From Amycolatopsis sp. GM8 (lineage in GTDB: Bacteria > Actinomycetota > Actinomycetes > Mycobacteriales > Pseudonocardiaceae), in NCBI RefSeq assembly GCF_021653975.1, contig NZ_JAJKFK010000005.1, positions 309,696 to 373,695 on the forward strand: DNA of 64,000 nucleotides. Direction: 5' to 3'. Position 1 is the first letter of the stretch; every line of letters starts with the position of its first letter. Shown here piece after piece: positions 8,208-17,121 of the stretch. The notes beneath the pieces were generated by a model. The model was not told where the DNA came from, did not search any database, and saw nothing but the letters and a program-made list of their open reading frames with translations. Position numbers and translations under genes: made by a program.

Positions 8208-9038
8208 TCAAGCGGGGACGAACTCGCGGAGTTCCTTGATCAGGACGTCCGGGCGGTCCTCGGGGATGAGGGTGTAGCTGTCCTCGACCTCGACGAGCTT
8301 CGCGTCGGGGAACAGGTCGGCGAGGCGGCGGCCGTGCTCGCGCGGCATCACCTTGTCCTCGGTCGCCCAGACGACGAGCACCGGCCGGTCGAAGGCCTTC
8401 AGCCGGTCCGCCCACTCCAGCAGAGTTTCTTTCGGCGGCACCGAAAGCCCGTACTTCTTGATGTCGCGGCGGATCTCGGCCGAATCGGTCGCGGGCCGGA
8501 ACCAGCCGTCCATGACCTCACGCGGCACCGGACGCTTGCTCATCCACCCCCAGCCGCCCGGGGCCCGCCGGAAAGCCTGGAGCCGCAACAGTCTCATCAC
8601 CGCCGCGAGCCCGCCGGGCATCCGCGCCGCCTGCACGATGAGCCAGCCGGGCAGACCCGGCGGGTAGTTGTCGAACGCCTCGCAGGCGACCATCACGAGG
8701 CGCCCGACGCGGTCGGCCTTCTCCTCGGAGATCAGGTACTGCGCGCCGCCCCAGTCGCTGAGCACGAGCGTGACGTCCCGTAGGTCCAGCTTCTCCAGGA
8801 ACTCCCACATGAGCTGGACCATGCCGGGCATCGACAGGTCCGCGTCCGGGCGCATCGGCGTGCGATGCCCGCCCAGCGGCAGTGTCGGCAGGATGCAGCG
8901 GTACCCGGCCAGGCCCGGCACCACCTTGCGCCACAACGTGCCGTCCATCGTCAGACCGTGCAGCAGGACGAGCACCGGACCGTCCCCACCGGTGTCCGAG
9001 TACTCGATCGGGCCTGCGGAAAGCTCTACCTCGGGCAT
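8208..9038 (-). CDS. Alpha/beta-hydrolase (haloalkane dehalogenase-like)
   Basis: A 276-residue alpha/beta-hydrolase. The oxyanion-hole motif LLHGLTMDG lies near residue 25, the nucleophile elbow is LSDWGGAQ (Asp nucleophile, as in dehalogenase/epoxide-hydrolase relatives), and WATEDKVMP supplies the late acidic residue. The expected final histidine is not obvious: the C-terminal segment reads VEDSYTLIPEDRP where many relatives have a histidine before the Pro-rich end, so catalysis is uncertain. It is divergent from a TetR gene with a palindromic operator between them. I start at MPEVELSAG. Substrate unknown. Confidence 0.85.
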   Translation of the reverse strand: MPEVELSAGPIEYSDTGGDGPVLVLLHGLTMDGTLWRKVVPGLAGYRCILPTLPLGGHRTPMRPDADLSMPGMVQLMWEFLEKLDLRDVTLVLSDWGGAQYLISEEKADRVGRLVMVACEAFDNYPPGLPGWLIVQAARMPGGLAAVMRLLRLQAFRRAPGGWGWMSKRPVPREVMDGWFRPATDSAEIRRDIKKYGLSVPPKETLLEWADRLKAFDRPVLVVWATEDKVMPREHGRRLADLFPDAKLVEVEDSYTLIPEDRPDVLIKELREFVPA

Positions 9039-9058
9039 GACGCCCTCCCCAAATTTGA

Positions 9059-9070
9059 TAGATCGCTCTA
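9059..9070. promoter_or_regulatory. TetR-type operator TAGA-N4-TCTA
   Basis: TAGATCGCTCTA lies between the divergent hydrolase (start 9038) and TetR (start 9097). TAGA-N4-TCTA is the core layout known for LmrA/YxaF-type TetR repressors. The site could repress both genes. Confidence 0.6.
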
Positions 9071-9096
9071 GCTGGACGGTAACGTAGACTCGCCGG

Positions 9097-9681
9097 GTGG
9101 GCAACACCAAAGAGCGCATCATGAACGCGAGCGCCGAACTGTTCCGCCGCAACGGCTACACCGGGACCGGGCTCAAGCAGATCGTCACCGCGGCGGGCGC
9201 GCCGTTCGGCTCGCTGTACCACTTCTTCCCCGGCGGCAAGGAACAACTGGGCGCGGAGGTCATCCGTGAGTCGGGCCTGCTCTACGGCCAGCTGTTCGAC
9301 ATCTTCATCACCCCCGCGGACGACCCGGTGAGCGGTATCGAGTCCGCCTTCGCCGGAGCCGCGGTCACGCTCAAGGAAACCGACTACGCCGACGCCTGCC
9401 CGATCGCGACCGTCGCGCTCGAGGTCGCGAGCACCAGCGAACCGTTGCGCCTGGCCACCGCGGAGGTGTTCAACGCCTGGATCGACAAGGGAACCGAGAC
9501 GTTCGCCCGGTTCGGACTGTCCGAAAAGGACGCGCGCAAGCTCACCATCGCGGTGATCACCAGCCTGGAGGGCGCGTTCGTGCTCAGCCGTTCGCTGCGC
9601 GACGTCGAGCCGCTCGCCGTCGCCGGGGAAACCGCCGCCACGATGGCGCGTCAGCTCATGAAGGAACCCGCGGCGAAGTAG
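9097..9681 (+). CDS. TetR/AcrR-family repressor (LmrA/YxaF-like)
   Basis: A 194-residue regulator. The N-terminal HTH spans about residues 10-50 (ERIMNASAELFRRNGY, GLKQIVTAAGAPFGSLYHFF, PGGKEQLGAEVI). The C-terminal part, with DACPIATVALEVAS, is typical of the LmrA/YxaF subgroup. It starts with GTG and is divergent from the alpha/beta-hydrolase, which it probably represses through the 9059 palindrome. Its 3' end overlaps the convergent permease gene by 31 bp. The inducer is unknown. Confidence 0.88.
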   Translation: MGNTKERIMNASAELFRRNGYTGTGLKQIVTAAGAPFGSLYHFFPGGKEQLGAEVIRESGLLYGQLFDIFITPADDPVSGIESAFAGAAVTLKETDYADACPIATVALEVASTSEPLRLATAEVFNAWIDKGTETFARFGLSEKDARKLTIAVITSLEGAFVLSRSLRDVEPLAVAGETAATMARQLMKEPAAK

Positions 9682-11066
9682 ACCGCGAAGATCGCGGCCA
9701 GCACCCCGAGCAGCCAGCCGACCTCGCGGACCCGGCCCTTCGCGATCTTGATCAGCACGTAGGCGATCAGCCCGGCGCCGATGCCGTTGGTGATCGAGTA
9801 GGTGAACGGGATGACCGCCGCGATCAGGAACACCGGGATCGCGACATCGATGTCCTGCCAAGGGATCCGGCGTGCCTGCGCCATCATCATGCCGCCGATG
9901 ACGACGAGCGCGGGCGCGGCGGCCTGCGCGGGCACGATCGCGGCGATGGGGGTCAGGAACAGGGTGACGGTGAACAGCCCGCCGGTCACCACGCTCGCGA
10001 GACCCGTGCGCGCCCCCTCCCCCACGCCCGCCGCGGACTCCAGGAACACCGTGTTCGGCGCGGAACCGCTGAGCCCGCCGGCGAGCGCGCCGAAGCCGTC
10101 GACCAGCAGGATCCGGCCCATGCCCTCGACGCGCCCGTCGCGGACGAGCCCGGCTTCCTCGGACACGCTCGTGATCGTGCCCATGGCGTCGAAGAACCCG
10201 GACAGCACCAGGGTGAACAGGAAGACGCACGCGGTCACCGGTCCCGCCGAGGCGAAGCCGCCGAACAGGTCGATATGCCCGAGCAGGCTGAAATCCGGGG
10301 TCGCGACGACATGCGTCGGTACCGTCGGTTTTACCAGGCCCCACCCGGACGGGTGGAACGCGGCGTTCACGATGATCGCGAGCACGGTGGCGACCACGAT
10401 GCTGATCAGCACCGCGCCGGGTGTCTTGCGCGACACGAGCACGATCATCAGCAGCAGGCCGACGCAGAAGACGAGGATCGGCCAGCCGGTGAGATGCCCG
10501 TCGAGGCCCATCCGCACCGGCACCGTCGAGTCCGCCGAGTCCGGGGTCCGCGTCACGAACCCGGCGCTGACCAGGCCGACGAGCGCGATGTAGAGGCCGA
10601 TGCCGACGGTGATCGCGGTCTTGAGCGCCATCGGGATCGCGTTGATGATCCGCTCGCGCACCCCGGACACCGCCATCAGCACGATGCACACACCTTCGAG
10701 CACGACGAGCCCGAAGGCCTGCGCCCAGGTCATCTCCGGCGCCATCTGGAACGCGACGACGCCGTTGATGCCCAGCCCCGCGGCGAGCGCGAGCGGTGCG
10801 CGGCCGAACAGTCCCATGAGGACGGTGGTGACACCCGCCGCGAGCGCGGTCGCGGTGGTGACCTGCTCGGTGCTGAGCTTCGCGCCGGTGATGTCGGCGG
10901 ACGCGCCGAGGATCAACGGGTTCAGCAGCACGATGTAGCACATCGCGACGAATGTGGTGATGCCGCCGCGGATCTCCCGCCCGACACTGCTGCCACGGCG
11001 CGAGATGCCGAAGTAGGAGTCCACAAAGGACTTTCGGGGGGTGGGCCTGGTGCGCAGCTGGATCAT
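9651..11066 (-). CDS. Purine permease, AzgA/NCS2 family
   Basis: A 471-residue membrane transporter with about 12-13 predicted hydrophobic segments. GGITTFVAMCYIVLLNP at the start and ALAAGLGINGVVAFQ, DGFGALAGGLSGSAPNTVFLESAAGVGEGARTG-type loops (split here by wording) are typical of AzgA-like adenine/guanine/hypoxanthine importers. It sits downstream of xanthine dehydrogenase, separated by repeats at 11105-11236, and probably brings in the purine substrate by proton symport. Its stop lies inside the convergent TetR gene. Confidence 0.9.
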   Translation of the reverse strand: MIQLRTRPTPRKSFVDSYFGISRRGSSVGREIRGGITTFVAMCYIVLLNPLILGASADITGAKLSTEQVTTATALAAGVTTVLMGLFGRAPLALAAGLGINGVVAFQMAPEMTWAQAFGLVVLEGVCIVLMAVSGVRERIINAIPMALKTAITVGIGLYIALVGLVSAGFVTRTPDSADSTVPVRMGLDGHLTGWPILVFCVGLLLMIVLVSRKTPGAVLISIVVATVLAIIVNAAFHPSGWGLVKPTVPTHVVATPDFSLLGHIDLFGGFASAGPVTACVFLFTLVLSGFFDAMGTITSVSEEAGLVRDGRVEGMGRILLVDGFGALAGGLSGSAPNTVFLESAAGVGEGARTGLASVVTGGLFTVTLFLTPIAAIVPAQAAAPALVVIGGMMMAQARRIPWQDIDVAIPVFLIAAVIPFTYSITNGIGAGLIAYVLIKIAKGRVREVGWLLGVLAAIFAVYFAAGSFMS

Positions 11067-11104
11067 GCTCGCCTCCTCGCGGGCACGCGCAGAATCGCGG
11101 CCAC

Positions 11105-11236
11105 GAATGTCGAACTCGCGGTCTGGAATGTCGAACTCGCGGTCGTGAACGTAGAACTCGCCGTCGTGAGCGTCGGACTCGCGCGGGGGCCCGCGAGTCC
11201 GACGCTCGGGACGGTGAGTTCTACGTTCCGGTGATG
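11105..11236. repeat. 21-bp repeat array with a 16-bp perfect inverted repeat
   Basis: Units begin at 11105, 11126, 11147 and 11168 in one orientation (GAATGTCGAACTC to GAGCGTCGGACTC) and at 11195 and 11216 in the other (GAGTCCGACGCTC, GAGTTCTACGTTC). The arms 11168-11183 and 11192-11207 are perfectly complementary over 16 bp with an 8-base loop, a strong hairpin. The last unit contains the stop codon and final codons of the xanthine dehydrogenase large subunit. The array lies between that gene and the permease in the same transcription direction. Confidence 0.8.
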
Positions 11237-13419
11237 TGTTCGGGGCGGACGGGGACGCGGGTGAGCGCCTGGCCGGTGGCCGCCCGGATCGCCGCGACGA
11301 TCGCCGGGGTGGACGAGATCGTCGGCGGTTCGCCGACCCCGCGCAGCCCGTACGGCGCGTGGGGATCGGCCAGCTCGAGCACGTCGATGGACATCGGCGG
11401 CATGTCGAGCACGGTCGGGATGAGGTAGTCGGTGAACGACGGGTTGCGGATCTTCCCGTCCCGCGTCTGGATCTCCTCCATCACGGCGAGCCCCAGCCCC
11501 TGCGCCGACCCGCCCTGGATCTGCCCGAGCACGGCCTGCGGGTTGAGCGCCTTGCCGACGTCCTGCGCGCAGTCGAGCTGGACGACCTTCACCAGCCCGA
11601 GGTCCACGTCGACGTCGACCACCGCGCGGTGCGCCGCGAACCCGTACTGCACATGGGCGTTCCCGGCGCCGGTCTCGGGATCGAGCGTCTCGGTGGGCCG
11701 GTGCCGCCATTCGACGGTCTCGTCCAGCACCTTGTCGCCGAGTTCGTACGGCGAGAGCGGGCCGAGCGCCTCGCGCACAGCAAGGCACGCCGCACGCACC
11801 GCGCCGCCGGTGACGTAGGTCTGCCGGGACGCCGAGGTCGATCCGGCGTTACCGATCGTGGTGTCCATCGGCAGGATCGTCACGCGCTCGACGCCCAGCT
11901 CGCTGCGCACGATCTGCTGCAGCACCGTGACCAGGCCCTGACCGACCTCGCACGCCGCGGTCTGCACGGTCGCGGCCGGCTCCCCGCCGACCACCTCGAG
12001 CCGCACCCGCGCGGTGGAGTAGTCGTCGAAGCCTTCGGAGAAGCAGACGTTCTTGATCCCGACCGCGTACCCGACGCCGCGCACCACGCCTTCGCCGTGC
12101 GTCGTGTTGGACACCCCGCCGGGCAGCGTGCGCAGATCCCGTTCCTCCAGCGGCGCGGGCGGCAGCGGCTTGGCTGTGAGGCGCCGCAACAGCTCGGCGA
12201 CCGGGGCCGCGGAGTCCACGACCTGCCCGGTCGGCAGCACCGAACCCTCGCTCATCGCGTTGCGCAGCCGGACCTCGACCGGGTCGAGCCCGCACGCTTC
12301 GGCGAGTCTGTCCATTTGCGACTCATAGGCGAAACCCGCTTGTACCGCACCGAATCCGCGCATCGCGCCACACGGCGGGTTGTTGGTGTACGTGCCCCAG
12401 CAGTCGATCGACACGTTCGGCACGTCGTACGGTCCGACGCCGAGCGTCGCCGCGTTCGCCACCACGGCGGGCGTCGAGGACGCGTACGCCCCGCCGTCGA
12501 GGTAGATGCGCGCCTTGACGTAGACGAGCCTCCCGTCGCGGTCGGCACCGTGCTCGTAGTGCAGCGTCGCAGGATGCCGGTGCACGTGGCCGTAGAAGGA
12601 TTCCTCGCGGTTGTAGACCATCTTCACCGGCTTGCCGGTCCGCAGTGCGAGCAGGCACGCGTGCACCTGGATCGACAGATCCTCCCGGCCGCCGAACGCG
12701 CCGCCGACCCCGCCGAGGGTCAGCCGCACCTTCTCTTCGGGCAACCCGAGCGCGGCGACGATCTGCCGCTGGTCCACATGCAGCCACTGGGTGGCGACGA
12801 ACAGGTCGACGCCGCCGTCCTCCGCCGGTATCGCGAGCCCCGACTCGGGGCCGAGAAACGCCTGGTCCTGCATGCCGACCTCGTACGAGCCGGTGACGAC
12901 GACCTCGGCCGTCGCGTTCGGATTCCCGTGCCGGATCGGCACATGCCGCACGATGTTCCCGCCCGGATGCAGCCGGGCACCCTCGCCGGAAACCGCTTTC
13001 ACGACGTCCGTCACGGGCTCGAGCACCTCGTACTCGACCTTGATCCGCTTCATCGCACGGCGCGCGGTCTCCGGATGGTCGGCCGCGACGAGCGCGACCG
13101 GTTCGCCCTGGTACCGCACGACATCGACGGCGAGCACCGGCTGGTCGGCATGCTCCAGGCCGTACCGGTTGACGCCGGGCACGTCCTCGTGCGTCAGCAC
13201 CGCGTAAACCCCTTGCACGGCAACGGCTTCCGTGAGGTCGATGCCCTTGATCCGCGCGTACGGGTGGGGGCTGCGCAGGGTCGCGCCCCACAGCATGTCC
13301 TCGTGCCACAGGTCGGAGGAGTACGCGAACTCGCCGCGCACCTTGCCGGTCCCGTCCGGGCGGCGCGGGCTCGTGCCGATCCCGTTCGCGGTGCCGGTGG
13401 CCTGCTCGGTCGTCGTCAT
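11221..13419 (-). CDS. pucD: Xanthine dehydrogenase, molybdopterin-binding subunit
   Basis: The 732-residue large subunit that hydroxylates hypoxanthine and xanthine to urate at a Mo centre. It has the aldehyde oxidase/xanthine dehydrogenase a/b hammerhead N-terminus and then Mo-pterin loops GGVGGAFGGRE and CGAMRGFGAVQ; GVGEPP near the C-terminus carries the catalytic glutamate. Length matches three-subunit bacterial enzymes. Its ATG overlaps the deaminase stop (ATGA), so it is translated with the operon. The C-terminal codons and stop lie inside a 21-bp repeat. No XdhC/CoxI-type insertion chaperone gene is in the window. Confidence 0.95.
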   Translation of the reverse strand: MTTTEQATGTANGIGTSPRRPDGTGKVRGEFAYSSDLWHEDMLWGATLRSPHPYARIKGIDLTEAVAVQGVYAVLTHEDVPGVNRYGLEHADQPVLAVDVVRYQGEPVALVAADHPETARRAMKRIKVEYEVLEPVTDVVKAVSGEGARLHPGGNIVRHVPIRHGNPNATAEVVVTGSYEVGMQDQAFLGPESGLAIPAEDGGVDLFVATQWLHVDQRQIVAALGLPEEKVRLTLGGVGGAFGGREDLSIQVHACLLALRTGKPVKMVYNREESFYGHVHRHPATLHYEHGADRDGRLVYVKARIYLDGGAYASSTPAVVANAATLGVGPYDVPNVSIDCWGTYTNNPPCGAMRGFGAVQAGFAYESQMDRLAEACGLDPVEVRLRNAMSEGSVLPTGQVVDSAAPVAELLRRLTAKPLPPAPLEERDLRTLPGGVSNTTHGEGVVRGVGYAVGIKNVCFSEGFDDYSTARVRLEVVGGEPAATVQTAACEVGQGLVTVLQQIVRSELGVERVTILPMDTTIGNAGSTSASRQTYVTGGAVRAACLAVREALGPLSPYELGDKVLDETVEWRHRPTETLDPETGAGNAHVQYGFAAHRAVVDVDVDLGLVKVVQLDCAQDVGKALNPQAVLGQIQGGSAQGLGLAVMEEIQTRDGKIRNPSFTDYLIPTVLDMPPMSIDVLELADPHAPYGLRGVGEPPTISSTPAIVAAIRAATGQALTRVPVRPEHITGT

Positions 13420-14747
13420 CGCAGCCTCCTTGCGGCGCTGGCGAGCTCACCGGCGACCACAGACTCGTCAGCCGTGCGCAGTTCTCCCTCGGCCACAATG
13501 GTTTCCCCGCCGACCATGACCAGCTTCAGCGGTGGGGTGGCGCCGAGCACCAGCGCCGCGACCGGATCCTCGATCCCCGCATAGAGCAGACCGCCCAGGT
13601 CCCACACGGCCAGGTCCGCGAGCTTCCCCGGCTCCAGCGAGCCCAGTTCCCCTTCCCTGCCAAGGCATCGGGCACCGCCCATCGTGCCCATGTGCAACGC
13701 TTCCCGGACCGTCAGCGCCGTCGGGCCGCCGCGTTGCCGCGCCTGCAGCAACGCCTGGTGCAACTCCTCGCCCAGCCCGCCGGACTCGTTCGACGCCGCG
13801 CCGTCGACACCGAGGCCGACCGGGGCGCCCGCGTCGAGCAGGTCACGCACGGGCGCGATTCCGGTGCCCAGCCGCCCGTTCGACGTCGGGCAGTGCGCGG
13901 CGCCGGTGCCGGTCGCGCCGAAACGGCGGACGGCCGCGGGCGCCAGGTGCACCGAGTGCGCCATCCAGACGTCCGCGCCGAGCCAGCCGACCTTGTCGGC
14001 GTACTCGGCCGGGGTGCAGCCGAACTCGGCCAGGCACTGCTGTTCCTCGTCGAGGGTTTCGGCGAGGTGCGTCTGCAGCCGGACTCCCTTGCGGCGAGCC
14101 AGTTCCGCGGCGCCCGTCATGAGCTTTTCGGTCACCGAGAACGGCGAGCACGGGCCGGCCGCGATCCGGATCCGCGCGTTTTCCGAGGCGTCGTGATACG
14201 CGTCGATGGCCTGCTCGGTGCCGAGCAGCGCGGCCTCGGTGGTCTCGACCAGGTTGTCCGGTGGCAGTCCGCCGTCGGACACGCCGCGGTCCATCGAACC
14301 GCGCACGATGTGGGCGCGCACGCCGATCCGGCCGGCGGCCTCGACCAGCGCCGCGACCTGGTCGCCGCCCTCGCGCGGGAACACGTAGTGGTGGTCGGCG
14401 ACGGTCGTGCAGCCCGTCAGCGCGAGCCGGGCGAGCCCCGCGCTCGCGGCCGCGTGCGTGATCCGCGCGTCGAGCCTGCCCCAGATCGGGTACAGCTCGA
14501 CGAGCCACTGGAACAGCGTCGAGTCGGCGGCGAGACCGCGGGTCGCCCACTGGTACAGGTGGTGATGGGTGTTCACCAGGCCCGGCGTGATCAGGCAGCC
14601 GCGCGCGTCGATCTCGACGTCGCCGGTGGCCGCCCCGGAGCCGACCGCGACGATTCGCTCGTCCTCGATCACCACGTGCCCGTCGCGGTACTCGGTGCCC
14701 TCGGCGTCGACGGTCGCGATCGCCGCGTTGTTCAGGACCGTTCTCAT
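13416..14747 (-). CDS. Amidohydrolase: 8-oxoguanine/guanine deaminase
   Basis: A 443-residue zinc amidohydrolase placed between the Fe-S and Mo subunits of xanthine dehydrogenase. NTHHHLYQWATRG provides the first metal histidines; HLAETLDEE, HSVHL and VDGAASNE give the remaining catalytic groups. The HHHLYQ form is what is known from bacterial 8-oxoguanine deaminases and the related chlorohydrolases; classical guanine deaminases read slightly differently. Deamination of guanine would give xanthine, and of 8-oxoguanine would give urate, so either fits the operon. Both neighbours overlap by 4 bp. Which substrate dominates cannot be read from sequence. Confidence 0.88.
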   Translation of the reverse strand: MRTVLNNAAIATVDAEGTEYRDGHVVIEDERIVAVGSGAATGDVEIDARGCLITPGLVNTHHHLYQWATRGLAADSTLFQWLVELYPIWGRLDARITHAAASAGLARLALTGCTTVADHHYVFPREGGDQVAALVEAAGRIGVRAHIVRGSMDRGVSDGGLPPDNLVETTEAALLGTEQAIDAYHDASENARIRIAAGPCSPFSVTEKLMTGAAELARRKGVRLQTHLAETLDEEQQCLAEFGCTPAEYADKVGWLGADVWMAHSVHLAPAAVRRFGATGTGAAHCPTSNGRLGTGIAPVRDLLDAGAPVGLGVDGAASNESGGLGEELHQALLQARQRGGPTALTVREALHMGTMGGARCLGREGELGSLEPGKLADLAVWDLGGLLYAGIEDPVAALVLGATPPLKLVMVGGETIVAEGELRTADESVVAGELASAARRLR

Positions 14748-15202
14748 CGTGTGCTCGCCATCCGCACCGCGTCCAGGATCTTCTCGTATCCCGTGCAGCG
14801 GCACAGGTTTCCGGCGAGCGCCTCGCGGATCTCCTCGTCGCTCGGATCCGGTACCCGGTTCAGCAGGTCGTGCGCCGCGACCACCAGTCCCGGCGTGCAG
14901 AACCCGCACTGCACCGCGCCAGCGTCCACAAAGGACTGTTGCACCGGGTCGAGTCGCTCGCCGTCGGCCAGGCCCTCGACGGTGCGCACCTCCCGGCCCT
15001 CGGCCTGCCCGGCCGCGACCAGGCACGAGCACGCGGGCACGTCGTCGAGATACACCGTGCAGGACCCGCATTCCCCTTGCTCGCAAGCATTCTTCGAGCC
15101 CGGGAGACCGAGCCGCTCGCGCAGCACGTACAGCAGGCTCTCGCCTTCCCACACGTCGTCGGCCTGTTTGGCCTCGCCGTTCACGGTCACGTTCAGGCGC
15201 AT
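14744..15202 (-). CDS. pucE: Xanthine dehydrogenase, 2Fe-2S subunit
   Basis: A 152-residue electron-transfer subunit. The plant-type 2Fe-2S cluster ligands are in CEQGECGSCTVYLDD (about residues 40-55) and the second, alpha-helical cluster in CGFCTPG and CRCTGY. It passes electrons from the Mo centre to FAD. The ATG start (MRLNVTVNG) follows GGGAGGG and lies 10 bp inside the FAD-subunit 3' end. All eight cluster cysteines appear present. Confidence 0.95.
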   Translation of the reverse strand: MRLNVTVNGEAKQADDVWEGESLLYVLRERLGLPGSKNACEQGECGSCTVYLDDVPACSCLVAAGQAEGREVRTVEGLADGERLDPVQQSFVDAGAVQCGFCTPGLVVAAHDLLNRVPDPSDEEIREALAGNLCRCTGYEKILDAVRMASTR

Positions 15203-16050
15203 GCGGAATCCCTCCCGAGGATGTCCTGCCACGCCCAGCCCAGCGTGCGCCGGGCCAGGACGGACAGGGCGTGCTTGCGGTAGGCGGCGGTGCCGCGGAC
15301 GTCGTCGATCGGCCGCGCGGCCGCGGCGACCAGCTCACCGAACCGGCGCTTGAGCGAGTCCGGCAGCGGCGAGCCCCAGGGCAGTTCCCCGGCGAGGAAC
15401 TCCTCGGCCTCCGGGACCCGGCGCGGGGTCGGCGCCGCCGAGCCGATGGCCGCCCGCACCTGGTAGTTCTCGATGGCGAGCGCGAACGAGCACACCGCGA
15501 TGACCATCGCGTTGCGCGTGCCGACCTTCGAGAACTGCTGGGCCCCCTCGCTCGCCGGCAGGTGCACGGCGGTGATCAACTCATCGTCGGCGAGCGCATT
15601 CCGTTTGACACCGACATAGAACTCGTCGGCCGGGATGAGCCGGGTACCCCGGGTCGACGCGGCTTCGATCCGGGCGCCCGTGACGAGCAGGACCGGATGC
15701 GTGTCCCCGGCGGGCGAGGCCGCGCCGAGATTGCCGCCGACCGTGCCGCGGTTGCGGATCTGCGGCGAACCCACGGTCCGCGCGGCCATCGCCAGCCCGG
15801 GCAGCCGGTCGCCCAGCTCCGCGATGACCCGCGTGTACGGCACGCAGGCGCCGAGCCGCACCCCGGCGTCCGAGGCAGACCAACCGGCAAGTTCACCGAC
15901 GCGGTTGAGATCGAGCAGGGCGGCCGGCCGCCGGTGGTCGAAGTTCAGCTCGACCATCACGTCGGTGCCGCCGGCGATGGGCACCGCGTCCGGGCGCTCG
16001 GCCTTGAGGGCCAGCGCCTCCGCGAGGTTCTGGGGTCGCAGGAAATCCAC
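15193..16050 (-). CDS. pucC: Xanthine dehydrogenase, FAD-binding subunit
   Basis: A 285-residue FAD subunit with PIAGGTDVMVELNFDH, RNRGTVGGNLGAASPAGDT (FAD contacts) and a CO-dehydrogenase flavoprotein C-terminal domain. It is the first gene of the xanthine dehydrogenase operon. I place the start at GTG 16050 because family members begin at the equivalent of MDFLRPQNLAEA. A GTG at 16119, preceded by CGGAGG, would add 23 residues of unusual composition and remains possible. Confidence 0.92.
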   Translation of the reverse strand: MDFLRPQNLAEALALKAERPDAVPIAGGTDVMVELNFDHRRPAALLDLNRVGELAGWSASDAGVRLGACVPYTRVIAELGDRLPGLAMAARTVGSPQIRNRGTVGGNLGAASPAGDTHPVLLVTGARIEAASTRGTRLIPADEFYVGVKRNALADDELITAVHLPASEGAQQFSKVGTRNAMVIAVCSFALAIENYQVRAAIGSAAPTPRRVPEAEEFLAGELPWGSPLPDSLKRRFGELVAAAARPIDDVRGTAAYRKHALSVLARRTLGWAWQDILGRDSACA

Positions 16051-16166
16051 CTGGTCAGTAGAACGCCGTGACCCAGACCACGGCAACGGCGCGGAAGTAT
16101 GAACCGAGGCCCTGGTCACGGGCCTCCGTTCGTACTTTCACACAAACCGGATGACGCCGGGGAAAA

Positions 16167-16766
16167 CTATTCGGGCTTCGGCACGTAGAAGCTCGTGGTC
16201 CGCTCGGCCGCGGCCTTCGCCTGCGCCGGGTCCTCGCCCGACTCCTCGTGCGCCGTGCGCCAGGCCGCGGCGCTGGCCCGCATCAGTTCCGCCGCCTCGG
16301 GCGAGGTCTCCCACTCCGGACCCGGCTTCGCCTGCCCCGACAGATGCAGGACGAGCCCGAGCAGCGTGAGATCCCAGCCGACGCCCACCGCGCCCGGCCC
16401 GAACTGGTCCCAGAACTTCTCGTCCACGTCGCCGGAGTGCTCGAGCTCGAACAGCGTGCCGCCGTCGACGGAGCTCAGCCGCACCTGGACGAAGGTGGCC
16501 GGCATCTCGCCGAAGATCCAGCTCACCCGCAGCAGCGTCGGCTCTTCACACTTCAGGATCTCGCCGCCCGCGTTGCCTTCGAGCTGGTAGCGCCCGCCGA
16601 GCCGGAAGTCGCCGGTGACCGGCAGGAACCACCGCGGGATGCGCTCGGGATTCGTACAGGCGTCCCACACGTCCTCGATCTCGGCGTCGTACTCGCGCCG
16701 GAGGACCACCACCCGGCCGCGCACCTCCCGGCGGATGGCGTTGATCTCTTCGGAAATGTCCATCAT
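16167..16766 (-). CDS. SRPBCC/AHSA1-family protein
   Basis: A 199-residue protein with an Activator-of-Hsp90-ATPase-homologue (START-like) fold. REYDAEIEDVWDACTNPERIPRWFLPV at the N-terminus is the family hallmark (shown here as overlapping short segments: EIEDVWDACTNPERI, PRWFLPV), followed by FRLGGRYQLEGNAGGEIL and SWIFG. It is cotranscribed with an upstream ArsR regulator (4-bp overlap), an extremely common actinobacterial pair of unknown ligand. The link to purine metabolism is positional only. Confidence 0.87.
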   Translation of the reverse strand: MMDISEEINAIRREVRGRVVVLRREYDAEIEDVWDACTNPERIPRWFLPVTGDFRLGGRYQLEGNAGGEILKCEEPTLLRVSWIFGEMPATFVQVRLSSVDGGTLFELEHSGDVDEKFWDQFGPGAVGVGWDLTLLGLVLHLSGQAKPGPEWETSPEAAELMRASAAAWRTAHEESGEDPAQAKAAAERTTSFYVPKPE

Positions 16767-17098
16767 GTCTCCTTCCTACGTTCTCGCTTACCACGGGACA
16801 ACTCGGTGCCGAGCGCGTCGAGACGCTGGTTCCAGAACCCGCGGAACCGGTCCAGCCACGCGTCCACCTCGGCCAACGGCCCGGCGTCCACGGCATACAG
16901 GCGGCGCGCGCCCTCGGCGCGCACCGTGGTGAATCCGCTCTCCCGGAGGACCCGCAGGTGCTGGGAGACCGCGGGCTGGGAGATGCCGAACTCATCCTGG
17001 ATGGCCGCGCTGATCGCGCCCGAGGTCTGCTCCCCCGCCACCAGCAGCTCGAGGATGCGGCGGCGCACGGGATCCCCGAGGACGTCGAACGCGTGCAC
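16763..17098 (-). CDS. ArsR/SmtB-family transcriptional regulator
   Basis: A 111-residue winged-helix repressor: LGDPVRRRILELLVAGEQ, then the recognition helix ISQPAVSQHLRVLRESG and wing RAEGARRLYAVD. No metal-binding cysteine motif is visible, so it is the metal-independent type often paired with AHSA1 proteins. It starts with GTG and overlaps the AHSA1 gene. An AT-rich inverted repeat immediately upstream is its probable operator. Confidence 0.9.
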   Translation of the reverse strand: MHAFDVLGDPVRRRILELLVAGEQTSGAISAAIQDEFGISQPAVSQHLRVLRESGFTTVRAEGARRLYAVDAGPLAEVDAWLDRFRGFWNQRLDALGTELSRGKRERRKET

Positions 17099-17121
17099 GG
17101 CCCGAATCGTGCCAGTATGCG

